Origin: DATLYH01 sp035575035
Lineage (GTDB): Bacteria; Planctomycetota; Planctomycetia; Gemmatales; Gemmataceae
Reading direction: 5' to 3'
DNA length: 15,962 nucleotides
NCBI GenBank assembly: GCA_035575035.1
Contig: DATLYH010000157.1
Coordinates: 1 to 15,962 of the forward strand
The position numbers and the translations under genes were made by a program. Below are positions 1-7,276 of the stretch, piece by piece. The notes under the pieces were generated by a model. It saw only the letters and a program-made list of their open reading frames with translations, was not told the DNA's origin and did no database searches. The stretch's first letter is position 1; each line of letters begins with the position of its first letter.

Positions 1-116
1 GGTGTCAACCGGCCGGTTGACGTTGGCCGCAAGCAAACGCTGCGCGGTCCCGCCTGCGCGGCCCTGACGGGCGGGTAACCAGGGGGACATCTTCAGGGCT
101 CACAAAGGAATCGACC
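1..116. other. Left edge: palindrome and leader of the DUF1501 gene
   Basis: Gene-free edge of the window. It opens with the 18-bp perfect palindrome GTCAACCGGCCGGTTGAC (4-21). A weaker inverted repeat CCCGCC (49-54) / GGCGGG (70-75) follows, and could be the end of a transcript entering from outside. AAAGGAATCGACC directly before the ATG at 117 supplies a plausible ribosome binding site. In planctomycetes a DUF1549/DUF1553 gene often precedes a DUF1501 gene; that neighbour would lie off the left edge. Confidence 0.5.
4..21. repeat. 18-bp perfect palindrome, REP-like
   Basis: GTCAACCGGCCGGTTGAC is fully self-complementary. Sixteen bases (TGTCAACCGGCCGGTT, 3-18) recur exactly at 15818-15833 near the other end of the window. 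The first 12 bases of the window also match the last 12 with one mismatch. I infer a member of a dispersed repeat family. Confidence 0.65.
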
Positions 117-1466
117 ATGGCAACCGGCTGCTGGAAAGATTGCGAGGGCTTCACGCGGCGCGAGGTGCTCCGGATCGGCACCGCCGGCCTGATGGGTCTG
201 ACCCTGCCTCAACTCCTTCGGTTGGAGGCGCAGGCCAAGGCCGTCGGCGGGGCCGATGCCCTGAAAAACCGCAAGGCCACTTCGGTCATCCTGGTCTGGC
301 TGCCCGGCGGCCCGGCCACGATTGACATGTGGGACCTGAAGCCCGAGGCCCCGGAAGGGATTCGCGGCGAATTCAAGCCGATCCAGACCAACGTTCCGGG
401 CATCGAGATCTGCGAGCACCTGCCGAAGATGGCCCAGGTGATGGACCGATGCACGGTGGTGCGTTCGCTGGCCCACTCCATCCCGAGTCACGCCATCGCC
501 GCCACCTGGATGACGACCGGCAACAAACCGACGCCCGCCTTGCAGTACCCGTCGCTCGGCTCGCTGGCGAGCAAGTTGCTGCCGTGCGAGATGGGGGTGC
601 CGCCGTATGTCACCTTCAGCGAGCTGCGTAACGGCAGTGTCGGCCAGGCGGGCTATCTGGGGACCGCCTACAACCCCTTCGTGGTCGAGGGGATCGGCGG
701 GGCCGGCCGGGGCGGTGCGGCCAACCTGCGCGTCCGCGGCATCACCCTGCCGACCGGCTTCACACTCGAGGAGTTGGAAGACCGCGAGAAGCTGGTGGAG
801 GGCTTCGACAAGGGCTTCCGGGCCCTGGACCGTTCCAGCGAGTTGGCCGATGGCCTGGACGCCTTCCACAAGCAAGCCCTGGACATTCTGCGGTCCGACA
901 AAACCAAGCAGGCCTTCGACCTGGCCAAGGAGCCGCCATCGTTGCGCGAGCGCTACGGCAACAACCCGTTCGGTCAGGGGGCGCTGGCGGCCCGGCGGCT
1001 GGTGGAGGCGGGCGTCCGCTTCGTCACCATCAGTGGCGGCGGGGGCTGGGACACGCATAACAACAACTTCCAGACGTTGAAGAACCGCAACCTGCCCCAG
1101 CTTGACCAGACCCTGTCGGCCCTGATCGAGGACCTGGACAACAGGGGCCTGCTCGATCAGACGATCGTCTACTGCGCCGGCGAGTTCAACCGGACGCCGC
1201 GAATCAACCAACGGGCCGGGCGCGACCATTGGGCCCGGTCGATGGCAGTGGTGCTGGCCGGCGGCGGCTTCAAGCGCGGCCATGTCCACGGCAGCACTGA
1301 CAGCCAGGGAATGGCCCCGGCCACCGAGCCGTGCACGCCCGACGACATCGCGGCGACGATCTTCCACCTGTTGGGGATCAACCCGCACCACGAGTTGATG
1401 ACCTCAACCGGCCGGCCGATCCAGCTGTTCCGCGAGGGCCGGGTCATTACCAAGATCCTCGCTTAA
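117..1466 (+). CDS. DUF1501 domain-containing protein with Tat-like leader
   Basis: The 449-residue product matches the DUF1501 family, which is expanded in planctomycetes, belongs to the alkaline phosphatase/sulfatase-like superfamily, and has no settled biochemical role. The N-terminus carries a twin-arginine-like stretch (FTRREVLRIGTAGLMG, about residues 11-26) and then a hydrophobic segment, so export through Tat is likely. Family signatures visible are GWDTH (310-314), GEFNRTP (355-361, usually GEFGRTP) and GRDHW (368-372); the Asp and His residues there are candidate metal ligands. The length is normal for the family and the gene is intact. The ATG follows an AAAGGA-type ribosome binding site. 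These genes usually pair with a DUF1549/DUF1553 (often cytochrome-containing) gene, which is not in the window. A 55-bp inverted repeat and a strong hairpin follow the stop. The family call is firm; the function is unknown. Confidence 0.92.
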   Translation: MATGCWKDCEGFTRREVLRIGTAGLMGLTLPQLLRLEAQAKAVGGADALKNRKATSVILVWLPGGPATIDMWDLKPEAPEGIRGEFKPIQTNVPGIEICEHLPKMAQVMDRCTVVRSLAHSIPSHAIAATWMTTGNKPTPALQYPSLGSLASKLLPCEMGVPPYVTFSELRNGSVGQAGYLGTAYNPFVVEGIGGAGRGGAANLRVRGITLPTGFTLEELEDREKLVEGFDKGFRALDRSSELADGLDAFHKQALDILRSDKTKQAFDLAKEPPSLRERYGNNPFGQGALAARRLVEAGVRFVTISGGGGWDTHNNNFQTLKNRNLPQLDQTLSALIEDLDNRGLLDQTIVYCAGEFNRTPRINQRAGRDHWARSMAVVLAGGGFKRGHVHGSTDSQGMAPATEPCTPDDIAATIFHLLGINPHHELMTSTGRPIQLFREGRVITKILA

Positions 1467-1490
1467 TGCGGAATCGCCCTGGGTGGTCTT

Positions 1491-1545
1491 TGCCACTTGC
1501 GGCTTGGCGCCGGGCTCGGGCCGCGACGCTAAGCCGCAAGTGGCA
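1491..1545. repeat. Dispersed inverted repeat, copy A (15-bp perfect stem)
   Basis: TGCCACTTGCGGCTT (1491-1505) pairs perfectly with AAGCCGCAAGTGGCA (1531-1545); one G-T and three more pairs extend the stem inward. Both arms are shared with a copy at 12783-12826 in the opposite orientation: CTTGCGGCTTGGCG and CGCTAAGCCGCA. The loop is not conserved. It lies 24 bases after the DUF1501 stop, the usual setting for REP-type elements. Confidence 0.75.
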
Positions 1546-1551
1546 TCAAGG

Positions 1552-1582
1552 CGGCCCCATCCTCTGCCGGAGGATGGGGCCG
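1552..1582. terminator. Strong hairpin between convergent genes, probable bidirectional terminator
   Basis: CGGCCCCATCCTC (1552-1564) pairs perfectly over 13 bp with GAGGATGGGGCCG (1570-1582) around a 5-base loop. On the + strand it is followed by TATTCATT, only moderately T-rich; on the - strand no T-run follows. It lies between the converging ends of the DUF1501 and glycosyltransferase genes, so an intrinsic terminator or mRNA 3'-end stabiliser serving both is likely. Confidence 0.6.
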
Positions 1583-1625
1583 TATTCATTGGCATGGGAA
1601 AGGCACGGGCTCGGTCCGGCCCGCA

Positions 1626-2300
1626 TCACCGCACCGCAGGGTACAACTCTGCCAGCCGATCCGGGTGAACGCCGGCGACCGCAAGGGTCAGGAGGGTCCA
1701 GTTGCGCAGGGTCTGACGGACGATGCCGGCGCGCTGCCAGCGCCGCGGCGACACCCAGATGCGCCGTCGGGCCATGACCAACCGGCCGCACCGGGCCAGC
1801 CGGCGGCTGAAGAAGACATCTTCCATCAACCGCAGCGGCGGGAAGCCGCCGAGGTGCTCGAAGAGCTGCCGCCGCAGGAACAGTCCCTGATCGCCATAGA
1901 TCAGGCCGGCGAGGCGGACCCGTGCCGACGCTGCGGCGTCGATCCAGCGGTAGAGCAAACCACGGGCGTTGACAGTCATGGTGAAACAGCCGGCCGCCAC
2001 GCCGCACCGCCGCAGGAGGCGCTCGGCCTCGGCCAGGGCGCCGTCCTCCAGGGTGCAATCGGCGTGCAGGAAGAGGAGCACATCGCCGCGGGCCTGGGCA
2101 GCCCCTGCGTTCATCTGCGAACCCCGGCCGCGCGGCGCCTCCAGGAAGCAGTCGGCTTCCACGGCGGCCTGGCGGGTTGCGTCGGTACTGCCGCCGTCGG
2201 CCACGAGGACTTCCAGCGGTCCCTGTCGCCGCAGCGCCCGGATCGTATCGGCCAGGCAGCCCGCCTCATTCCAAGTCGGTATGATAACAGAAACGCTCAC
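1626..2300 (-). CDS. Family 2 glycosyltransferase, TIGR04283-like
   Basis: The 224-residue protein has a GT-A fold signature. A nucleotide-sugar strand SVSVIIPTWNEA (2-13) is followed by DGGSTD (35-40), an acidic metal site in LHADC (79-82) and a late LMEDVFFSRRL segment (159-169) that would carry the catalytic acid. Length, the GDQG motif (136-139) and the ending ELYPAVR resemble the TIGR04283 group (rSAM/selenodomain-associated transferase 2), some members of which sit in arsenosugar clusters. None of those partner genes is present here. No membrane segment is evident, so a cytoplasmic enzyme is expected; donor and acceptor are unknown. Translation starts at GTG (2298-2300) with a weak ribosome binding site, and a later start would break the first strand. 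Only 28 bases separate it from the divergent YkgJ gene. Confidence 0.87.
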   Translation of the reverse strand: MSVSVIIPTWNEAGCLADTIRALRRQGPLEVLVADGGSTDATRQAAVEADCFLEAPRGRGSQMNAGAAQARGDVLLFLHADCTLEDGALAEAERLLRRCGVAAGCFTMTVNARGLLYRWIDAAASARVRLAGLIYGDQGLFLRRQLFEHLGGFPPLRLMEDVFFSRRLARCGRLVMARRRIWVSPRRWQRAGIVRQTLRNWTLLTLAVAGVHPDRLAELYPAVR

Positions 2301-2328
2301 GATGCCCTGGGGGAAGGACGGGGACCGT

Positions 2329-2739
2329 ATGACCCAACCATGGTATCAAAACGGCCTGCGATTCCGCTGCACCCGCTGCGGCCACTGCTGCACGGGGGCC
2401 CCAGGCTATGTTTGGGTCAATGACGAGGAGGTGGCGGCGATCGCCGCGTTCCTGGGGGAGCCGGTGCCGGAGACCCAGGCGGTCTACACCCGGCGGGCCG
2501 GCCGCGGCCGCAGCCTGCGCGAGAAAGCTAACGGCGATTGCGTCTTCTACGATCGCGCCCGTGGCTGTACTATCTACCCGGTCCGGCCGCGGCAATGCCG
2601 GACCTGGCCGTTCTGGGAAAGCAACGTCGCCACTCCCGAGGCGTGGGAGCAGACATGCCGCATCTGCCCCGGCGCGGGCCGAGGCGAGCTGATCTCCGCT
2701 GAGGAGATCACGCGCCGGGTGCGGCTGATCAAGCTTTAG
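2329..2739 (+). CDS. YkgJ-type cysteine cluster protein, first of a pair
   Basis: This 136-residue protein has the CxxCxxCC motif of the YkgJ family (C14, C17, C20, C21) and later cysteines C71, C80, C90, C110 and C113, spaced as in the family (CVFYD...GCTIYPVRPRQCRTWPFW). The family is thought to bind a metal, zinc or an Fe-S cluster; its role is unknown. I chose the ATG at 2329 because GGAAGGACGGGG lies just upstream and the family core begins about ten residues later. An in-frame ATG at 2302 would add nine residues. The reading frame is open much further upstream, but that part is antisense to the glycosyltransferase gene. A second YkgJ-type gene follows after 39 bases, so co-transcription is likely. 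Confidence 0.85.
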   Translation: MTQPWYQNGLRFRCTRCGHCCTGAPGYVWVNDEEVAAIAAFLGEPVPETQAVYTRRAGRGRSLREKANGDCVFYDRARGCTIYPVRPRQCRTWPFWESNVATPEAWEQTCRICPGAGRGELISAEEITRRVRLIKL

Positions 2740-2778
2740 AACGACTGATTCGGCATTCGTCACGGGTGGGGGCGGTCG

Positions 2779-3216
2779 ATGTCAGAAGAGCTGCGGCGCC
2801 GGGTGCTGGAGTTGTACCGTGAGGTCGATCGTGCCGTGGCCGAGGCTGGGCCGGTGTGCGTTGCCAGCGGCCGCTGTTGCCGGTTCAAGGAGTACGGCCA
2901 CGTCCTGTTTGTTAGCAATCTGGAGGCCGACGTCCTCTTGGCCGGCGCTCCGGCTTACGAGCGGCCGGTGTCGCCTGACTTCTGCCCTTTTCAGAAGGAT
3001 CGGCTCTGTACGGCGCGGGAGCCGCGACCGCTCGGCTGCCGGGTTTACTACTGTGATCCGTCGTATCAGGAAACCGGCAATCAGATCACCGAAACTTACC
3101 TGCGCCGGTTAAAGGAACTGGCCCGCGCATTCGGCGTGGAGTGGCGCTACGCCCCGCTGCACTACTTCCTTAACTCGCCCGAAGAAGCTGTGCCCACCCC
3201 GGCGGCGCACGGCTGA
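2779..3216 (+). CDS. YkgJ-type cysteine cluster protein, second of a pair
   Basis: The 145-residue protein starts with a charged helix, then a cysteine set of the same family in a different spacing: C27-x5-C33-C34, then FCPF (C69), LC (C77), GC (C87) and YC (C92). Bacterial YkgJ-like proteins with this layout are mostly annotated as zinc- or iron-sulfur-cluster proteins of unknown function. It shares little beyond the cysteine pattern with the gene before it, so this is an old pair, not a recent tandem duplication. GGTGGGGGCGG precedes the ATG. The gene ends 47 bases before the PQQ-like gene, which has its own strong ribosome binding site. The C-terminus (HYFLNSPEEAVPTPAAHG) looks unstructured. 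Confidence 0.82.
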   Translation: MSEELRRRVLELYREVDRAVAEAGPVCVASGRCCRFKEYGHVLFVSNLEADVLLAGAPAYERPVSPDFCPFQKDRLCTAREPRPLGCRVYYCDPSYQETGNQITETYLRRLKELARAFGVEWRYAPLHYFLNSPEEAVPTPAAHG

Positions 3217-3263
3217 CGCCTACTCACTGACTCCCGACAGTCATCCATCCCAAGGAGGATTGC

Positions 3264-4493
3264 ATGCCCTGGGTACCCGCGCTGATCGCCCTGTGCTTGT
3301 GTACGACCCTAGCCGCGGCGGCAGACTGGCCGCAGTGGCTCGGCCCCGGCCGGAACGCTGTCTCGCCCGAGAAGGTGGCCGTCTGGAAGGAGCCGCCCCG
3401 GGTGCTCTGGCGTCAGCCCGTCGGCGAGGGGCACAGCTCGCCCGTGGTCGCTGGCGGCCGGGTCTTCCTCCACGTCAAGGTCAAGGACAAGGACGAAGAG
3501 GAGGTGCTCTGCTTCGCCAGCCCAACCGGTAAGCAGCTGTGGCGGTACACTTACCCCCGGGCTCGGTTCGATAGCCCGTTCGGCGTCGGGCCGCGGGCGA
3601 CGCCGGCTGTCGTGGAGGGCCGGGTCTACGCTCTTGGCGTCACCGGGGTGCTCACTTGCCTGGAGGCCGACAGCGGCAAGCCGGTCTGGCAGGTGGATAC
3701 GGCCCGGCAGTTCCAGCCGCCTCCCTTGAAGTTTGGCGTCTCCTGTTCGCCGCTGGTCGAGGGGGACAAAGTCCTGGTCAACGTGGGAGCCAAGGGAGCG
3801 TCGGTCGTCGCCTTTGGCAAGGCCAAGGGGGAGGTAGTCTGGAAGTCGCTGGACGATCCGGCCAGCTACTCGTCGCCGATCGTCTTTGATCAGGCCGGCC
3901 GGCGACAGGTCGTTTTTTTGACGGGAGCGAACGTGGTGTCGCTCGACCCGGCCAGCGGCGAGGTGTTTTGGAAGTTCCCCCTAGTGGACCTGCTGAGCGA
4001 AAGCTCGACGACCCCCATCCGGGCTGGCGACTTGCTACTGGCCAGTTCGGTGACTTACGGCAGCGTGGGGCTGCGCCTGCAGGTCAAGGACAGCAAGCCG
4101 GCCTTCTCCCAGGCGTGGAAAAACGGCGCCCTGACCTGCTACTTCTCGACGCCCGTGCCGGTCGGCAAGGAGCACGTCTACCTGGTGACGGGGGGCCTGC
4201 TGCCGCCGCCGCGGGTGACGCTGCGCTGCGTCGCGAGTGCCACCGGCGAGGAGTTGTGGAACCGCCCGAAGGTCGGTCGATATCATGCCTCGCTGCTGCG
4301 CACCGGCGACGACAAGCTGTTGATGCTCGACGATAACGGCAACCTGGTCCTTCTCGATCCCGACCCGAAGGAGTACCGTGAGTTGGCTCGGGCCAGGGTC
4401 TGTGGTCCGACCTGGGCCCATCCCGCCCTCGCCGACGGCCGACTCTATGTGCGCGACGACAAGGAACTGATCTGTCTGCAACTGGGGGAATAA
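3264..4493 (+). CDS. Secreted PQQ-like beta-propeller repeat protein
   Basis: A Sec signal peptide (PALIALCLCTTLAAAA, about residues 5-20) leads into DWPQWLGPGRN, the classic opening of planctomycete PQQ-like outer proteins (usual form DWPQFRGPxR). The remaining 409-residue product is a WD40-like propeller built of repeated blades, each with an aspartate/glycine-rich turn followed by W or L-W (for example GKQLWRYTY, GKPVWQVD, GEVFWKF, GEELWNR). Such proteins are annotated PQQ-dependent dehydrogenase-like, but most lack proof of a cofactor, and I see no dehydrogenase active site. A periplasmic scaffold or sensor role is equally possible. CAAGGAGG seven bases before the ATG makes the start secure. 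It is probably the last gene of the 2329-4493 run; the next gene is convergent. Confidence 0.88.
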   Translation: MPWVPALIALCLCTTLAAAADWPQWLGPGRNAVSPEKVAVWKEPPRVLWRQPVGEGHSSPVVAGGRVFLHVKVKDKDEEEVLCFASPTGKQLWRYTYPRARFDSPFGVGPRATPAVVEGRVYALGVTGVLTCLEADSGKPVWQVDTARQFQPPPLKFGVSCSPLVEGDKVLVNVGAKGASVVAFGKAKGEVVWKSLDDPASYSSPIVFDQAGRRQVVFLTGANVVSLDPASGEVFWKFPLVDLLSESSTTPIRAGDLLLASSVTYGSVGLRLQVKDSKPAFSQAWKNGALTCYFSTPVPVGKEHVYLVTGGLLPPPRVTLRCVASATGEELWNRPKVGRYHASLLRTGDDKLLMLDDNGNLVLLDPDPKEYRELARARVCGPTWAHPALADGRLYVRDDKELICLQLGE

Positions 4494-4578
4494 TTCCTCC
4501 GTCCAGACGCCGGACCGAGCGATCGTTGGTTGGCAAGGCGGCCCTACTCCGGCGGGGCCAACAACCCGGCCACTGCCG

Positions 4579-4604
4579 CTCACGGCTTGGCCCCCAGCCG
4601 TAAG
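4579..4604. repeat. Dispersed inverted repeat, copy C (diverged)
   Basis: CTCACGGCTTGG leads into CAGCCGTAAG with a minimal loop. ACGGCT (4582-4587) and AGCCGT (4596-4601) pair over 6 bp, with two further pairs past a mismatch. The arms resemble those of copy A (CTTGCGGCTTGG / TAAGCCGCAAG) with scattered changes. It lies in the 142-base gap between the convergent PQQ-like and sulfatase genes. The relationship is plausible, not certain. Confidence 0.4.
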
Positions 4605-4635
4605 TAGCGAACCCAATCTACCCAGACAAAGGAGA

Positions 4636-6048
4636 TCAGTCCGGTTCGCCCCAGACCTTGGGCACTCGGAAGTCCTTCGGCCGCGGCCGGATCTTCGGCG
4701 GCACAGCCTGCCGGGCCAGCGTCTCGTACACGGCGCGAAGCTCCTTGACCTTGTCTGGGCGAGAGGCGGCCAGGTTCTTCTTCTCGGCAAGGTCCTCAGC
4801 CAGGTTGAACAACTCGATCAGGCCGCCCTGTCCACCCTCGGCGGGTTGGACCCCGGGTTCATCGCCCTCCCGGATGTCGCCGCCCAGGACCAGCTTCCAG
4901 TCACCGACGCGGATGGCGCCACTGCGCGGGGCGGCGTTGAGCAGGATCGCCTGGTGCGGCGAGGGCTTGCCTTCCGCGATAGTCGCCCAGGCGTCCCGGC
5001 CGTCGAGGGGCAGCTTCTGCTCGAGCGAGGCACCGGCGAGTTTCAGCAACGTCGGATACCAGTCCACGATGTGCAGCGGCTCGTTCACCACAGTGCCCGG
5101 CTTGATGTGTCCCGGCCAGGTGGCGAAGGCTGCCACGCGGACCCCTCCTTCGTAAAGCGTCCCCTTCCCCGCCCGCAGCGGGCCATTGCTGGTCACGCGC
5201 CCCGGGGCCGGCCCGCCGTTGTCGCTGGCGAAGATGATCAACGTGTTCTTCCGCATCCCTTTCTTGTCCAGCGCGGCGACAATCTGGCCGACCGCCTCGT
5301 CCATCGCCGCCAGCATGCCGGCGTAGGTGCGGCGTGGCTCCGAGAGATGGGCGTAGGGCTCTTTGTACTTCTCCGGCACCTGGTGGGGCGCGTGCACCGC
5401 ATTGAACGGTACGTACAGGAAAAGCGGCCGGGAGACATCCTGTTCGCCGATGAGGCGGGCTGCCTCGCGGGCCAGCAGGTGGGTGCTGTATCCCTCGTCA
5501 AGACAGGCCCGGTCGTCGCGGTGCCAGTCGAAACCACCGTCGCGGATGTGGGTGAAATAATCGATGGCCCCGTTGTAATGGCCGTACTGATGGTCGAAGC
5601 CGCGCCGAGTCGGCAAATACTCGCGGCGGAAGTGGCCGAGGTGCCACTTGCCGCAGATAGCAGTGGTGTAGCCGGCCTCCTTGAGCGCCTGGGCCAGTGT
5701 CCGCTCTTCCAGCGGCAGACCATACTGGGCCCAGGGGCGCACCACACCAACTTGCAGACCGTGCCGCATCGGGTAGCGCCCGGTCATCAGGGCGGCGCGG
5801 GTGGGAGAGCACAGGGGCTGAACATAGAACTGCTCCAGCCGGGCGCCGGCGGCGGCGAGTTGGTCGAGATGGGGCGTCTTGATTTCGCCGCCGTGAAAGC
5901 CCACATCGCCGTAGCCGAGATCGTCGGCGAGAAGGAAGACGATGTTCGGCCGGGGCGCTTCCGCCGACCGGGCCAGGGAGGTTGGCCTCAGAACCAGGCC
6001 GGTCAGGATCAGTAAGGTAACGGTCGTGGTCAGGAGCTTACTATTCAT
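4636..6048 (-). CDS. Secreted sulfatase 1, arylsulfatase B-like
   Basis: The 470-residue enzyme would hydrolyse sulfate esters, probably on a polysaccharide outside the cytoplasm. A signal peptide (about 1-30) precedes NIVFLLADDLGYGD with the metal-binding Asp pair (D42, D43). The formylglycine signature CSPTR starts at C80, and GKWHLGH lies at 133-139. His219, the SDNGG metal site (275-279) and Lys295 complete the expected active site. The stretch ERTLAQALKEAGYTTAICGK and the following LPTRRGFDHQYGHYNGAIDY resemble arylsulfatase B/N-acetylgalactosamine-4-sulfatase relatives, but the substrate is unknown. I start at the ATG ending at 6048, with GAGG about 11 bases upstream; an in-frame start at 6078 would put ten extra residues before the signal peptide. 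Cys80 needs a formylglycine-generating enzyme, not present here. Its promoter lies in the 166-base gap shared with the sugar operon. Confidence 0.93.
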   Translation of the reverse strand: MNSKLLTTTVTLLILTGLVLRPTSLARSAEAPRPNIVFLLADDLGYGDVGFHGGEIKTPHLDQLAAAGARLEQFYVQPLCSPTRAALMTGRYPMRHGLQVGVVRPWAQYGLPLEERTLAQALKEAGYTTAICGKWHLGHFRREYLPTRRGFDHQYGHYNGAIDYFTHIRDGGFDWHRDDRACLDEGYSTHLLAREAARLIGEQDVSRPLFLYVPFNAVHAPHQVPEKYKEPYAHLSEPRRTYAGMLAAMDEAVGQIVAALDKKGMRKNTLIIFASDNGGPAPGRVTSNGPLRAGKGTLYEGGVRVAAFATWPGHIKPGTVVNEPLHIVDWYPTLLKLAGASLEQKLPLDGRDAWATIAEGKPSPHQAILLNAAPRSGAIRVGDWKLVLGGDIREGDEPGVQPAEGGQGGLIELFNLAEDLAEKKNLAASRPDKVKELRAVYETLARQAVPPKIRPRPKDFRVPKVWGEPD

Positions 6049-6214
6049 CGGAGCGATCCTCAGAAGGAATCTACCCACTCTCCGTTCACGGTATGAGCGG
6101 CCGGCCAGAAAGTCAAAGAACCCCTGGTGGGCTTAGACCCCCGGCATGGCAGGTCTTTCCCCCGGCGGAAAAGTCCCTACAGTGGGCTGAGGATTGCTGC
6201 GCAGGAGATGAGCA

Positions 6215-7273
6215 ATGGCCACCGTGCGATTTGGCCTGATCGGCTACGGGCTCTGGGGCAGTCATCACGCCCGGGCCATCGCCCAGACGGCGGGGGCGGA
6301 GCTAATGGCCGTCGCCGCTGCCTCCGAGGCCAGCCGGGCCGCCGCCCGGACCGCCCACCCCGGGGCGGCCGTGTACGCCGACTACCGCGAGTTGCTGCGG
6401 CGCGATGACCTCGATATCGTCGATGTCGTTCTGCCGTCGCACCTGCACTTCGAGGTCGGCCGGGCTGTCCTCGAATCGGGCCGTCATCTCCTCATGGAAA
6501 AGCCGATGGCCCTGACCGCCGCCGAGTGCGCCGAGCTGAACGCGCTAGCCCGGCGGCAGGGCAAACTCCTGGCCGTCGGCTTCGAGCTGCGTCTGTCGGC
6601 CCTGTGGGGCAAGATGAAGGAGTTCGTGGACAGCGGGGAGATCGGCCGGCCACTGTATGCCCTCATCGAGCTGTGGCGTCGGCCCTACCGGCAAGGCTCG
6701 CAGGGATGGCGGTATGACATCCGCCGCGTCGGCAACTGGATTTTGGAAGAGCCCATCCACTTTTTCGACCTGGCCCGCTGGTACTTCGCTCAGGCCGGCG
6801 AGCCGGAGACCGTCTATGCCCGGGCCAACTCCCGGCAGCCCGGCCACCCCGAATTGCAGGACAACTTCAGCGCGGTCTTGACCTTCCCCGGCGGGGCCTA
6901 CGCGGTGATCTCGCAGACCCTCGCCGCCTACGGGCACCATCAGACATTCAAGCTCACCGGGACCACAGGGGCCCTCTGGGCAAGGTGGCACGGTGCCGAT
7001 GCGCGCGACCCATCCCCTCGGTTCGCGCTGGAGTGGTTCAACGGCGAGGAGGTCCGCGAGGTTCCCCTGCACAGTCCGGCCGGCGAGGTCTTCGAGCTGG
7101 AGCAGGAGATTGCCGCGGTCGTGCGGGCGGTCCGCGGAAAGGATTCCCTGGCCTTGGCAGCGTCGGGCGAAGACGGCCTCTGGTCGGTCGCCCTCTGCCA
7201 GGCGGCGCAGCGGTCGGTTGAGATAGGAGCGCCGGTTGCGGTCCGAGACTTCCTGCCTCCCGGCTCCACATAG
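6215..7273 (+). CDS. Gfo/Idh/MocA family NAD(P)-dependent oxidoreductase
   Basis: The 352-residue protein begins with a Rossmann fold (VRFGLIGYGLWGSHHA; glycines 10, 12, 15) and carries the family EKP motif (E95-K96-P97), whose lysine is catalytic. The C-terminal alpha/beta domain contains GNWILEEPIHFFDLARW, where His182 sits at the usual catalytic histidine position. Family members oxidise or reduce sugars, inositols and amino sugars with NAD(P); the substrate cannot be read from the sequence. No signal peptide is present, so a cytoplasmic enzyme is expected, unlike many exported planctomycete relatives. CAGGAGATGAGCA before the ATG is a good ribosome binding site. The next gene starts within a few bases, so this looks like the first gene of the operon, with a promoter in 6049-6214. 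Confidence 0.92.
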   Translation: MATVRFGLIGYGLWGSHHARAIAQTAGAELMAVAAASEASRAAARTAHPGAAVYADYRELLRRDDLDIVDVVLPSHLHFEVGRAVLESGRHLLMEKPMALTAAECAELNALARRQGKLLAVGFELRLSALWGKMKEFVDSGEIGRPLYALIELWRRPYRQGSQGWRYDIRRVGNWILEEPIHFFDLARWYFAQAGEPETVYARANSRQPGHPELQDNFSAVLTFPGGAYAVISQTLAAYGHHQTFKLTGTTGALWARWHGADARDPSPRFALEWFNGEEVREVPLHSPAGEVFELEQEIAAVVRAVRGKDSLALAASGEDGLWSVALCQAAQRSVEIGAPVAVRDFLPPGST

Positions 7274-7276
7274 TAG

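Noticed and set aside
93..1391. A 432-codon - strand frame opposite the DUF1501 gene
   Set aside because: It mirrors high-GC codon bias and has no family motif, while the + strand has clear DUF1501 signatures.
1396..1415. Another copy of the ACCGGCCGG palindrome in the 3' part of the DUF1501 gene
   Set aside because: It encodes the reading frame (STGRP) and such GC-only 8-mers occur several times in genes here, so it is likely chance.
4846..6015. A 389-codon + strand frame opposite sulfatase 1
   Set aside because: It lacks signal peptide and motifs and lies wholly inside a certain gene.
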